From NCBI GenBank assembly GCA_947179485.1, contig OX359246.1, forward strand, positions 27,652,001 through 27,716,000: a stretch of DNA of 64,000 nt. The letters are read 5' to 3'. The notes beneath the pieces are model-generated. The model saw only the letters and a list, made by a program, of their open reading frames with translations, searched no databases and was not told the origin of the DNA. Made by a program: the position numbers and the translations under genes. This document shows positions 1 through 12,141 of this stretch, piece after piece. Position 1 is the first letter of the stretch; each line of letters opens with the position of its first letter. The stretch is from Allacma fusca (Eukaryota > Arthropoda > Collembola > Symphypleona > Sminthuridae).

Positions 1-790
1 ACCAAGTTTTAAATTGTATTTTATTAATATTAAGAAGTTCACGTATGTACGTGTTGATCCAGTCGTCGAGTCAGGGTCCCACTAACAAATTTTCCAAAAG
101 CTTGTCTACAATTACAGTACACCAAGTTTCGTTCAGTTCTGCATTTTAAATCGGAACACCTACCTTGTTAGTAACATTTTACGTTGTAATAATCAGAGAG
201 GATCGTTTAAATATTTGGGATTTGCTGACGTCACCCTACCCGAAATGATTTCTTAATAAACTATTGATCCATTTATGATGAAAAACCTTGATGATGTACA
301 AATATAACGATAAACTAACATTACTGCTCATAATAATTCATTTATCTGTATTGAAATAATATGTAACGCGTGTTTCTTCAAGGGAACTCTATGCAAGTTC
401 TTATTTAATTACGATAATCATATCAATAAAAAAATTAAGCTACACGGGTTGGCTAAATTTATCATTTGTATTTATCACGTTTCATGAATTGCAAAGAGTT
501 AAACGATTAAGGCTGCAACAGTTGAAAGCGTTTAGAAAATAATTCCCTCAATCAAATTAACCTGTGTACGAGAATAATACTTATGGAACTAATGGGCGGT
601 TAAACAAAGTAATGAAGTTTATGTCAATATTATTTGTTCAAAAACACGTAACCAGGCTAACTACACAACAGCACACGCTACTTAAAATTTATTACAGATT
701 TCCATTAACGAAGGTTGTCAAAAACATTAAACAAAACACAAGATTTTCTGCTTTCGAAGCGGAACTCCATGCGCGGAAATAATTAGAACA
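1..790. other. 5' flank of the first class A receptor
   Basis: I see no gene here. From about 240 onward the sequence is a diverged copy of about 7790-8400, the 5' flank of the second class A gene. Both hold the same order of short words, including a run reading gcaaagagttaa and one reading aataattccct. This marks the flank as part of the duplicated unit and a candidate promoter region. The 72-codon frame at 564-782 has no counterpart in the second copy and is not considered a gene. Confidence 0.6.
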
Positions 791-3694
791 ATGAATCCAG
801 TTTTACTCATTTTAAGTCACATCTTGATTCAAAAAGTTTTAATTAGCGGAAGTTATCCACTGTCCAGCTTTATGAGTACTTTCCCCACTCTCTTTCTACA
901 ACCAAATACAAATTTTGAGCTAGTGGTTCTAGGGAATTTGGGTGAAGCACCTGATAACTTTCTACCAGCTATTTCTAAAAATAACTTCACAATCGTCAAA
1001 ATTTTATCAAATGCAAGCTACCCTGTATCCGGCCCTATTTCAAAGCATGGCTTTACTTGTTCAGTTTTTCTCGTTCAAGTACAAAATGTGAACATTGTTC
1101 CAATACCAATATTGGACATGTCAAAGAATAATCTTCTTAGCGCTTACTTTGTTTTTATTGCGCTCATGACTCAATTGATGGGTAACTCATATCCCGTTGA
1201 AGATCAGCTGAGCATTCTTGCAAACTTTACTCGTCCGTTAAAGAACACAATTTTCTTGGTGACATCTCCGAATCGATTGCAGGCATTTATTCCTGAAAAT
1301 TTGCAGGAGAGACGTGTCTTTAAAATTTACGATTACTCGACTAGCCATGGCGTCAAACACGAAAACCTCAAGAATGCCTTCATTGGTGGATCAAAAGTGA
1401 ATATGCATAAAGAGCGCATTTTTGGTGTTATATGTTCACACTGTGCCTCAATTGTAATTCAAAGCCATTGGTCAGAACGTTTAACCAACTCAGCATTTTC
1501 ATTAATGCCACTGCAGAATTCAAATTAGCACAAGGAGAAGTTCACAGTTCCGCACGGACACAGCCCTTACTAGATGGAACAGGGACAATCGCTCTACCTT
1601 CAGCCCTGGGACACGGAGATTTATTCTTCCATGTGACTGACGTTGCCGTATTCCATAGCGGAGTTCAGAGCTAATCCCGCCGATATACTCCCGCTGGTAT
1701 TACTCCCGCGAACAGAAACCCGCTGTCAGTTTGACCGATGTATATAATCCCGCTCATGATAATCCCGACACTAATGAGATAATCCCGCCATACAATGAAA
1801 CGTAGAATTTAATAAATAGAAAATGATGTTGCTATAACAACAGTGAAGATACCACAGTTGAGCACACAAGATCCGAAGTAATAAACAAATAATAAGCAAA
1901 GATAAGAAAAAGAGGTCCTGTCGTTGCTATTTAAATGTCATTTTAACGTTAACTTTAGAAAAATTTTGTTTTGAGTTAGAATTCTGAATAATTAACAGTG
2001 TAGCAGTGTACATGCGCATGTCAGAATTCACAACATAGGTACAAATCAAAACGGCCAATCAACAGCACACAGCTTGTTGTCAAGTACATGGATAATATTA
2101 AATATTAGCAAACAATTATTGTTTATTGAATTTAATACAATAAAACCTGGGTCGGGAATATCGTCAGTGGGGTTATGGTTGGCGGTATTGCATACTTTTG
2201 AGATCGGGATTAAATCCTCGGGGTTGCTTCGGCGGAGTTATCACTGGCGGGATTGTCGAGGCGGGATTAGCTCCGGGCACGTCCATAGCTATACCTTTGT
2301 TACGGGTCATCCCAGGAAGGTTTCCATTACTTCATTGTTACAATTGGCTCAGCCCTTTAGTTCATCGGTTTGGGCTCTCACGCTGACGTTTGTTGGAGTC
2401 ATTTTTCTAGCCATAGAAATGTTATCATATTCCAAAAGAAGGAAAAGTTTTAAGAAAGTTACCATGAAGAGTAACAAACTTGTACAGACTGAGAACACAT
2501 TTTTGCACATATGGTGGACTGTAGTTTTGCTTCAGCCTATTCTGGACCAAGGAATGTCCGGAAAATGTGTTTCTGCTGCTGAGCAACATAGCCTAAGTCA
2601 AATACTCTTGGCAATGTGGCTCTTGCTTTTGATAGTTTTAGGCTGCGGTTACAAAACTGAACTACTGGAAATGGTTGTTTTGCCGAAGATTATTTACCCA
2701 CCCAAAACATTTCGAAGTCTGGCGAAGTCAAATTACAAAATTGGAGTCATATCTTACACTAGGCTTCTAGCCAATTTGGAACCTTTTAATAACAGCATTG
2801 GCAAGGCACTGGTACCTAAACTTTCGGAGTACGAGCTAGTAAAGCCAGATGTAAATAAATGAATTTTTTAATTAGTCATTGTCAATGAGCTAACTTTAAT
2901 TATGTATTTTTATATTGTTATTTTGTGGCCATATGTAGTGCTACCAATTGATTTTTGAGCACAATGCCGCTTGCGTTGGACCCAGTTTCGTTTTTTCGTT
3001 TCTTGGATCTATTTACATGACCAGCGCGAAAAAGCAGCTCCTTTTCATGGAATCTAAAGATACATTATTTACTGAAGTTATGACTGCGGGGATGAGCATT
3101 CAATACCCTTACCTTGTTGGTAAGTAATTTTGAATTAATATTTTATTTTGCAGTACTCTTCATCCCAATTATAATAAAACTATTACTTGTACGCACTGTA
3201 ATTAGATTGAAGCAATAATTGTTTATGAGATTAGCAACAACTTCATGCGAATTGTAAGAAGTACCTGCGGGTAGATGTATGTTTGTATGTATCAGAAATT
3301 TATAAGGAACAAGTTGTTTCAGGAAGCGCACAGCAATATAGTGACTTACAATTTAGTCATCTTTTGTATTTGACAATTTTCAGAACCATATAATTTTATC
3401 TGGTCCGGGTTGTATACTTCAGGAATATTCCAAATTTACTGGGAATCCCAAGTTTTAGATGTGAAATTGAAACAGGGTAAAGAATACGCTAGGAAACATT
3501 CGAATGATCCGAAATACAGCACTGGGGAAACGCACGACTTCTCGAACCAACGTATCATTTCTTTATCCCTTGAAATTATTATTTATGGCAGTATTTTAGC
3601 AGCAGCTATTTTTGGAGGCGAATTAATAATTTTTTTTTCTTGGCGGCCAAAGAGTATACTGAAATTTCTTTGGAATCGTAAGAACCATTTTTAA
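791..3694 (+). pseudogene. Class A ionotropic receptor, disrupted (frameshift plus transposon insertion)
   Basis: This is a close paralogue of the intact gene at 9877-12141. Exon 1 opens at ATG 791 with a hydrophobic leader and runs in frame to about 1450. There a net 16-nt deletion relative to the intact paralogue shifts the frame, so translation would stop at 1528. Coding similarity continues in another frame to about 1659 and is then split by a 621-bp insertion (1660-2280). It resumes at 2281 through TM1, pore region and TM3, up to the GAT before the splice donor at 2851. Exon 2 (2939-3119) and exon 3 (3384-3694) keep open frames, the acceptors and the donor GTAAGT. The exon 3 tail is longer than in the paralogue. 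With two independent lesions no full-length channel can be made. The well preserved downstream exons suggest recent loss. Confidence 0.9.
1660..2280. mobile_element. Non-autonomous TIR element inserted in a receptor exon
   Basis: The 621-bp block interrupts class A exon 1 and is absent from the intact paralogue. It is flanked by a perfect 8-bp direct repeat, tccatagc, at 1652-1659 and 2281-2288. The ends are inverted relatives: gagctaatcccgcc near the left end and its complement near the right, while the outermost 8 bases match poorly. The word aatcccgc, or its complement, recurs many times near both ends. An 8-bp target duplication fits the hAT or P superfamilies. No transposase is seen, so it is probably a MITE mobilised in trans. 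Confidence 0.8.
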
Positions 3695-5200
3695 AGCCTT
3701 ACAATGTCAATTTATAGTTGCGCAATTTCCCTAAAGGTATAACTGCAAAAACGTACACTTATTTAACCTAAATATGTTTTCTTTACATTTCCGAAAAGCT
3801 TTGATATTTACTACAATTTAAAACAAATAGAAATTGTATTGTTATTGATTAATTCACTCTTTCTTGCCCTTCCCCAGATGAACTAAGAGAACGGTGGATG
3901 ATGATCAATTTTATTATGTATATATATATGCATTTTATTTCAAACAGTGAAGGCATTGAATTAAATCATGTTCGAAGAAAGGTTTACCCGCTACTAAAGG
4001 TACGCCCGAGATTTTGACGCAGAGAAAATTATGCTGAATGTCTTTACTCAAGGTTAAAGAATTTGACGTGGGTATTCTCCCACCAGGTTGGAGATTTATA
4101 TGTAGTGGCTTTTACAGCGGATAATTTTCCCGGCTATATACAATTTTTGCTCATAGGGTTCTTTTAAATGTATACTTTCTGAGGCGGGTTCCCTTCAACC
4201 AATTTCAACCCAATTTTCCCTTTAAAAGGATCAAACCTACTTTTATAAAAAGTACAAAAAAATAAATCCAAGATATTGTAAGTAGCAAGAAACTAATTTC
4301 AAGTATCTTCATGGGTCACAAAATGCAATTTATTATCTACCAAAGAAACTATTTTTAGGTCAGTTTGTAAAACAAATTACATCAGTTACATAGTATTCGG
4401 ATGCGCTGCCCGCCATCCCAACCCAAGTGTAAAATAAGTCACTTTTTGAGAAGTTATTGCAAAATGTACTGTAGACACTACTTAGAACCACTTAATAAAT
4501 CAACACATTTCCGTGTGGCATGAAGTTACAATTCAAAAATATCAATTCAGCCGACTACGAAAATTCAATAATAAGGAATAATATATTTGTGCGCTGGTTG
4601 TAGATCCAAACTTCCTTCAGCGGTTTATGACCTCTTAGACTGCGTTCCACTTAGTGTATAAATTTTATGCAAGTATTGCGATGGGAGACCCATCATTAAA
4701 CCACCTTACAATTAGGCCCTGGTAGTCAGGCGACAGATCTTTACCCCGCGGCATTAAATTTACTTGATAATTACCGCAGACGTATTTTACAATTAAAACA
4801 ATAATTAAGAGATACTATACGCGTGGAAACAAAATAATGTACCTTTGAGGTGTATTTTGTGCAGACCGAACAATCTTTTGTCCAAAAAATTTGTCCGTCT
4901 AATCACTCTTTCTCCAAAAATAGGAGCTAATATTTCATTTAATTTCAACGTTTGGCTATTTGGTAGACGTAGAAAAGTGAGGACTTTCATTTAAAATTAT
5001 TTACCGTAGAGAAATATTTCAATGGTTGTTATGTTTGCACTGGGTAAGAAAGTGTGACATCTGCCGAACAATCTTTTGTCAGTCCACTGTATGTATTTCC
5101 ATTAAAAAGGAAACTCAGTCATTTGAGTGGAAGTTCAAGTTTCCCTTGCACCCGGAACTTCAGGCAGGGTAATGACCAATGACTGTAGAACCAGAGAAGG
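3695..5200. other. Intergenic, 3' flank of class A copy 1
   Basis: The first 450 bp resemble the 3' flank of the second class A gene (12142-12700), including a shared tgaaggcattgaattaaat. This again shows unit duplication. Beyond about 4200 I recognise nothing. Minus-strand frames at 4805-4990 and 5119-5301 are short and unsupported. Confidence 0.5.
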
Positions 5201-5254
5201 CATTCAAGTAGTCTGGAAAGCGAAAAGTATATACGACGAAAAATCGTCGCTACA

Positions 5255-5660
5255 TGATGATTTGAGGCTTCGCGTAGGGTGGCATCAGCTACCTCCGTCA
5301 AAGTATGATGAATTTTCAGGGTTTTTTAAAAATTGTTTTCGAAAAAACAATCCGGCCGATTTCAACCACATCGGCAATAACCATTAAGATTTAAATAAGC
5401 AATAATCCATAAAATTACACTGAAACCAATTCAGTAGTTTTAGAGATAGCTGTCATTGGACTTCGAAATTTCGGATTTGTTTCCGAAAAACCTACGGCGC
5501 CGATTTCAACCACATAGGGAATAAACATTACTAGAAACATAAGCGATACTCACAAAATAATTTCTTGAAATACATTCAATAATTTTGGAGTTAACTGTCG
5601 TTTGACTTGAAGTTTGAAATTTCAAAACAACTTCTTAACTGATTATTTTGAATGTTTCTC
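5255..5660. repeat. Interspersed repeat copy (same family as 50890-51875)
   Basis: Begins with gaggcttcgcgtagggtggc and contains degenerate repeats of a word like ccgatttcaaccacata followed by ttcagtagttttagagat. The same words in the same order occur twice in intron 2 of the class B gene at 48936. Only one end is clear here, so this copy is probably truncated. The open frame at 5127-5387 crosses it and is dismissed. Confidence 0.65.
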
Positions 5661-6903
5661 CGCTCACAAACCTTCAAACTTTTTTAACACTCCAACGAAG
5701 TTAGCGTAACAAATTTTGATCTGCACGTGTCGCATAAATTCACTCGAATTAGATTAAAATTCGTAAATTGATGAGCAAATTTCGTATAAAACATAGTATT
5801 TACATGTAATTTTAAACATGTTGCAACATGGCTTTTTCTTTCAACAATTTCGGCAATTTTAGGAGAGCAATACCGATAATAACGATAGTTAAAATATTGC
5901 AATACTATTAACTCCAGCAGGTTCTATTGTAAAATATCAGTATGTATTGATTTGTAATTCAAAACATAATTGAATAATAGATTTAAAAGATTAAATTTAT
6001 GGTGTATGTATATACCTAATTACTAAGACCGAGCCTGCGGTCTGGTGGTGTAGTAAATCTGTAAGGTTGCAGAAGAGTCGCCTTCGACTCTAGGTCACCC
6101 TAAAATAATTTCAGGTCCTTTCTATCTTTCCCTATACACTATCGATATGCAAATGAGGTCCGGAGTCATGTTGCGCATTCTTGGAAGAGTATCAGCAGAA
6201 GTAGTGGGTACCGTGCACTGATAATGATTCGTAAGATGAATTGGTGTATTTGTATATCGTCGGCTAAAATCTAAAAGGTACCATTTTCATTTGCGAACCC
6301 GTTTAAAAAGCATAGGTTGTGAATTGAAAATGGTACTTTTTCGAATTTAGCCGATATACTGCGACTGCTGATATCTCGAATAAGATTGTCCGTGGCAGGT
6401 CCCATGTCTCCTTCCTTGTCTGCATATCCTCCGTCTGTATCTGTAGCTTTACATTTCACTCTCTATCTCTAATTCGTACGTACGTGCGTACGTGTGTGTT
6501 GATATACATGCTTGCGAGACTGCGGGGATGCTGTGTGTGACACCGGGTATGTGCTAATATGTAGCGGACTGCACACGTAGCGGGGGCCTGGATCTCTACC
6601 TTGGGTTATTAGTCATATATGATGACGAATTTACATACAGGCCTGCGGTTGAGTAATAAAGTGTGGAATGAGCGGACGGCCCCACTTCGCAGTACGCATC
6701 TAATGGGCCAGAATCTAATGGCTCCAATTTGTAAGAAATTAACAGATAATAAATGAGGTAAAGAAAACCCTGTAAGGCCTTAGGGCAAATCGTTGCATAA
6801 GCCATATTTTTTATATAACTAATTACTAAATTTATTGTAGACGCATAATGAATTACATAAACAACCTTCCTATGTTGAGAATGGTTTACAACTATATAAA
6901 TCA
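5661..6903. other. Intergenic, upstream region of a lost class B gene
   Basis: About 5800-5960 is a diverged copy of 16960-17130. The stretch around 6840-6900 matches 17230-17280, both upstream of the intact class B gene at 17686. It therefore represents a class B 5' flank whose gene survives only as the scrap at 6904-7390. A hairpin element lies at 6259-6355. Otherwise I see no gene. Confidence 0.55.
6259..6355. mobile_element. Tiny hairpin MITE, copy 1
   Basis: About 31 bp at the left (starting gtcggctaaaatctaaaagg) is an imperfect inverted repeat of the right end, 6325-6355, leaving a loop of only about 35 bp. A second copy lies at about 20632-20718. The size is too small for coding, and the mobilising partner is unknown. 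Confidence 0.65.
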
Positions 6904-7390
6904 ATGGCTAACTCAAAAGCCGTAACCTGCAGCGACAAGGTCCCGAGCTTGGTGCAAACAGATATTTGCAATCTGAAAAGGTCAAAAGTCTCAATGTTAT
7001 GCCTTAATGCTTAATACAATTGTTAAAGTTCTTTACATAGTTTTCCTTTGAATGGAATCTACAAGTACAGTACAATTATGAGTGGCCAACGATCCTTTCA
7101 GCAGATTTGTTTTCAAATTTGGTTTCTTTCCGACTGTACTTGATGTCGTTGTTAGAGGAGAACTCACTGAAAATCTAAACTAACTAATTTAATTAATTAA
7201 GTTTAGCATATCTGCATCAACAACTAAAAATTCCATACATTTTACGTATGTACACAAAGAACGACAGCTCTAAGAGGAACTGCGAAATTTAAAACGTTCG
7301 ATCAGTTGCCCAGCATTTGTATTTAACGTAGATAAAAAAGAAAATGTGCAAAATCCAAATAATGGTTTTACAAGTACCGATAAATCAAAT
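6904..7390 (+). pseudogene. Class B ionotropic receptor, 5' fragment
   Basis: Aligns with the first 500 bp of exon 1 of the class B gene at 17686. It starts at the equivalent ATG (6904) and runs through the hydrophobic leader, the GGCCAACGATCC segment, and the part reading ttccatacattttacgtatg. There are in-frame stops and small indels throughout, including a run of taa motifs near 7180-7200. Homology fades at about 7390, with no TM or pore exons downstream before the next class A unit. It is a decayed, 3'-deleted duplicate. Confidence 0.8.
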
Positions 7391-8446
7391 TGGCTTTGTT
7401 CATATTTAACTCTAATATTTGTTTAATCTTTTATTATGCTGTTTACTTAACAATTTAAAATATGAAATTTTCTATTTCTTCAATACGAACCCATCATATT
7501 AAATTGAATATACTCACTCTATAGTAATTGCTCGATGTTAAAGTTGGTAGCACTAAATGACATTGTATAATGCAAAGGATAGAGGCGGATGTGTAAACAT
7601 ACTCCCAGGAACTAGAATATCACAAAATTTATAAGGCAGTATGGTGTGCTAGAGGGAACCTGAATGAATGCAAGTGTTTTGTGATAATTGTCTCTGATTA
7701 TGTAAATATATTTACTAAATAAATTTTGAAATTCTAACAGTAAATATTTTACTTTTAAATATTTGGGAGCTCTTGGCGTCGTAAAAAATATTGATTTATT
7801 GATGGTGCAAAACCTTAAAGAAGTGCAACGGTAACGATAAAATAACATTATTGCTAGTAATAATTCCTTTATATGTGTGAACTGACAATTTACAATCAAT
7901 CAAAGGAAATAATATATAACGTGCATTTTCATTTGGGTAATGTTATGCAAGTTGTTACAAACACTTCCACGCTACGCTTGCAATTTGTCGTAAATTGTTG
8001 ATAGAATACAGCAAAACTATTTACACCCGTTGTAACGTGTAAGTTTACAAAAATTCTTATACTAGCTTTTATTTGTTAATAATAATCATATCCAACAAAG
8101 CGTTTAAGCCGAATAGGTTGGCTAAGTGTATCCTTATTTACCATCAAACATGTTTCATAAGTTGCAAAGAGTTAAGTGATAAAAGCTGAAACAGTTGTAA
8201 AAGTTTCGATAATAATTCCCTGAATTATTAAAATCTGTGTACAAGACACATACAATTATATTTATTGAACTACTGGGTACTTAAACAAAATTGACGTAGT
8301 TTGGGCCAATTAGTGTTATCATTTGTTCAAAAACACGTAACTATTACAACACACCGATGGTTACTAAATGGATCAAGTAATACACAATTCTAGGATTTGA
8401 TGTTTTCTAATTTTCAAAATCTAAGAATGATATTTTTACAGAAAAG
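7391..8446. other. Intergenic, 5' flank of the second class A gene
   Basis: No gene is seen from 7391 to about 7780. From about 7790 to 8400 the sequence parallels 240-740, upstream of class A copy 1, with shared words such as gttggctaa and gcaaagagttaa. It is a candidate promoter or 5' UTR region, later separated from its gene by the TIR element at 8450-9850. Confidence 0.55.
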
Positions 8447-8449
8447 CTA

Positions 8450-9850
8450 CCCCTAGTAGAAGAGCTTGGTAGCATAAACGTCAGATTAAGGTCCCGAACG
8501 TCAATAGACGTTTCGGGACCAAAGCTAAATGTTGAAGGAACAATCTGACAGTAGAGGCAACGTTGCAACAGCGTATTTTCTGGACGAAGAATTGCAGTGG
8601 TTACGGAAACGTTCTGTAAACGTCCGTACTTTTCGTTAAGATTTGACGTATCGCGTACGTTACCATCTGTATCATAATTTACTAAAACAAATTGCCCACG
8701 TGGGTATGTATAACTATGTGCACTAAAACTGGACACATTTGAAAATGTTTCCATCATATCAGTTCCAGTAATTGTAGGCTCCTTGGTCTCATCTGGGTTT
8801 TAAAACGGTAAGTGCATAATTTCTTATTTCAATTGATATTCTTTTGCAGAATAGTATTTGAATTAGGTTCATTACTATGAATCTCAATGCCTAAAATGTT
8901 TGATTAAACATATGTCGATAATTAAAAATTGAAATTAGCTATATTAACGTAAGTATAGGAACTAAAATGTTAAACACATGCATACAAATTAGGAAAGGAG
9001 TGGTTTAAAGAGTGGTTTTAAAAGTGGTTAAAAGAATGGTTTATGTTGTTTCCAAAATGGGAATTAAACAATTTCCCAGAATTGTTGTTTTTAATTCTAT
9101 TAAGTTATCTTTATCTTAGTAGCTATTATCTATAATACACAATACAAAATTTATATGAAAATGTTTTCTACTTATATGCGCATTATATTTTAGAACGTGT
9201 TCAGACGGTTGAAGAAAATAGTACAAATCGGACAAATTAATTGAAGGCTACGTTCAAAATTGGATCAACCATACTAATTGTAAGCGCCGGGGAACCCACC
9301 AAACTCCTGTTCCAAACTCACTTGTTTCAGAGGAAGACAATTTTGATGTGACTTCTGGGTATTCATTCTAACTTAGATATTATTAATGTAATTTTTACCC
9401 TGGCCCTAATTATCAAAATGGCTTGGTGGAACTATTCACTTGACGACTTGACCCCTATTTTTTCAGGGTGGGCAAATCCACTTTGTTCATTACTTATTAG
9501 TTATAAGTGAATATACAAATTAAAAAATTAAATTACAATAAAACTATGTATGTAATAAACGTTTATTTCTTTAAAACTATTCATTTCTTTAATTTAAAAC
9601 AAGAATGGACATACATAGATAATAGTCATAAAGCAGTAAATAATTCCCGTCGACAATACGTTACGAGTTTACGTCTGTGCAACGTTAATTTTAAACATTC
9701 ATCAAACGGTCCTCAAACTGGTAGCCGTGACGTTAAAAAAGCGGACATTTGTTCCTCACATGAACGTCCGTACGTGACGTTGAGGTGACCAATTGACGTC
9801 AAATTTTTACGTTGCGCTGACGTTCAGGTTACCATAATTTCTACTAGGGA
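8450..9850. mobile_element. TIR element just upstream of the second class A gene
   Basis: The left end ccctagtagaa (8451-8461) and right end ttctactaggg (9839-9849) are perfect inverted repeats. The similarity extends inward loosely, as a 200-300 bp subterminal zone rich in aacgt and gacgtt on both sides. The block is absent from the equivalent place in front of class A copy 1. No convincing target duplication is visible, so the superfamily is unassigned. The minus-strand frame 8407-8757 and plus-strand frame 9507-9788 lie in the repetitive ends and look fortuitous. The right end lies under 30 bp from the receptor ATG, so the element could alter the promoter or 5' UTR. Confidence 0.65.
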
Positions 9851-9876
9851 CTGCATATACAGAAATAATTAGAATA

Positions 9877-12141
9877 ATGAGTCCAATGTTACTCATCTTA
9901 AGTCACATCTTGATTCAAGAAGTTTTAATTAGCGGAAGTTATCCGCTGTCCAACTTTTTGAGTACTTTCCCCTCTCTCTTTCTACAACCAAATATAAACT
10001 TTGAGCTAGTGATTCTAGGAAATTTGGGTGAAGCAACTGATAGATTTCTACCTTCTACTTCTAAAGATAACTTAACAATCGTCAAAATCTTATCAAATGC
10101 AAGCCACCTTGTATCCGGCCCTGTTTCAAAGCATGGCTTTACTTGCTCCGTTTTTCTCGTTCAAGTGCAAAATGTGAACCTTGTTCCAATACCAATATTG
10201 GACATGTCAAAGAATAATCTTCTGAACGCTTACTTTGTTTTTATTACACTCGTGACTCAATTGATGCTTAACTCATTTCCAGTTGAATATCAGCTCAGCA
10301 TTCTTGCAAACTTAACTCGTCCGTTAAAGAACACAATTTTCTTGGTGACATCACCGAATCGATTGCAGGCATTTATTCCTGAAAATTTGCAGGAGAGACT
10401 TGTCTTTAAAATTTACGATTACTCGAGCAGCCGTGGCGACATCGTCGAAAATCTTAATCTTAATGCCCTCATTAGTGGATCAAAAGTGAATATGCATAAA
10501 GAGTGGATTTTTGGTATTGTGTGTCCACGCTGTGTCCCGAAGGACCGTAATTCAAAGGAGGTGCCGACGCCATTGGTAAGAACGTTCTATCAACTCAGCA
10601 TTTTTATTAATGCCACAGCAGGATTCAAAATTCCACAAGGAGAAATGCACAGTTCCGCAAGGTCACAACCCTTACTAGATGGAACAGGGACAATCGCTTT
10701 ACCTTCAACACTTGGACACGGGGATTTATCCTTCCATGTGACTGACGCTGCCGTATTTCATAGCTATATCTTCGTTACGGGTCACCCCAGGAAGGTTTCC
10801 ATTACATCATTGTTACAATTGGCCCAGCCTTTTAGTACATCAGTTTGGGCTCTCTCACTGACATTTGTTGTAGGCATTTTTCTAGCCATAGAAATGATAT
10901 CATATTTCAAAAGAAGAAAAGCTTTTAAGAAAGATGCCATGAAGAGTAACCAACTTGAACGGACTGAGAACACATTTTTGCACATATGGTGGATTGTAGT
11001 TTTGCTTCAGCCAATCCTGGATCAAGCAATGTCCGGAAAATGTGTTTCTGCTGCTGAACAACATATCCTTAGTGAAATACTTCTGGCAATGTGGCTTTTG
11101 CTTTTGATCGTTCTAGGCTGCGGGTACAAAACACAGCTACTGGAAATGGTTGTTTTGCCGAAGATTATTTACCCACCCAAAACATTTCGAAGTTTGGCGA
11201 AGTCAAATTACAAAATCGGAGTCATAGCTTATGCTAGGCTTCTGGCCAATATGGAATCCTTCAATAACAGTATTAGCAAGGAACTGGTACCTAAACTTTC
11301 GGAGTACGAGCGACTAAAGCCAGATGTAAGTGAATGAATTATTTAATAAGTCATTGTCAATGAGCTAACTGCATATATGTATTTTGAGATTGTTATTTTT
11401 TGGCCATGTAGTGCTTTCAACTGATTTTTGAACACAATGCCGCTTGCGTTGGACCCAGTTTCGTTTTTTGGTTTCATGGATCTATTTACATGACCAGCGT
11501 GAAAAAGCAGCTGCTTTTCGTTGAATCAAAAGATACATTATTTACTGAACTTATGACTGCGGGGATGAGCATTCAATACCCTTACCTTGTTGGTAAGTCA
11601 TTTTGAATTACTATTTTATTTTGTAGTACTCTCCACCCCAATTATAATATAACTATTGCAGGTACGCACTGTAATTAAAATGAAGCAATAATTGTTTATG
11701 AGATTAGCAACTTTTGAAGGCGTATTGTAAGAAGTTCCAGTAGGTAGTTGTATGTATGTGTCAGAAATTAATAAGTAGTAACCTGCGTAAGGCAGCGTAC
11801 TGCACAAGTACATGGGAATACCGTACTATAGTTATGTACATAATGACAATTGAGTCATCTTTTGTATTTGACAATTTTCAGAGCCGTATAACTTTATTTG
11901 GTCCGGGCTGTATACTTCAGGAATATTCCAAATTTACTGGGAATCCCAAGTGTTAGATGTGAAATTGAAACAGGGTAAAGAATACGCTAGGAAACATTCG
12001 AATGATCCGAAATACAGCGCTGGGAAAACGAACGACATCTCGAACCAACGTATCATTTCCTTATCCCTCCAAATTATTATTTACGGCATTATATTAGCAG
12101 CAGCTGCTCTTGTAGGCGAATTTATAAAAAAAAATTCTTGA
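9877..12141 (+). CDS. Class A divergent ionotropic receptor, intact (three exons)
   Basis: Exons 9877-11325, 11412-11592 and 11882-12141 join in frame to give 629 residues. The introns use GT-AG: donors GTAAGT after GAT and after GTTG, acceptors TGTAG and TTTCAG. The ATG starts a hydrophobic leader (residues 1-20), likely a signal peptide. A CPxC motif, part of the ligand-binding S1 half, falls near residue 215. TM1 is about 321-343, a pore-loop-like segment (WWIVVLLQPILDQ) about 367-382, and TM3 (LLAMWLLLLIVLGCGYKT) about 397-418. TM3 is followed by the classic IR stretch YPPKTFRSLAKSNYKIG, the start of the S2 half. Exon 2 continues S2. Exon 3 ends S2 and supplies TM4 (about 601-623). Order and spacing match the ligand-gated channel domain of IRs. 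It is probably a sensory-neuron cation channel; the ligand is unknown. Confidence 0.88.

Noticed and set aside
564-782. 72-codon gene before the first receptor
   Set aside because: The paralogous flank at about 8250-8400 does not preserve the frame.
8407-8757. 116-codon minus-strand gene
   Set aside because: Lies across the repetitive left arm of a TIR element; composition follows the iterated aacgt words.
9507-9788. 93-codon plus-strand gene
   Set aside because: Lies in the right arm of the same TIR element; no conserved counterpart.
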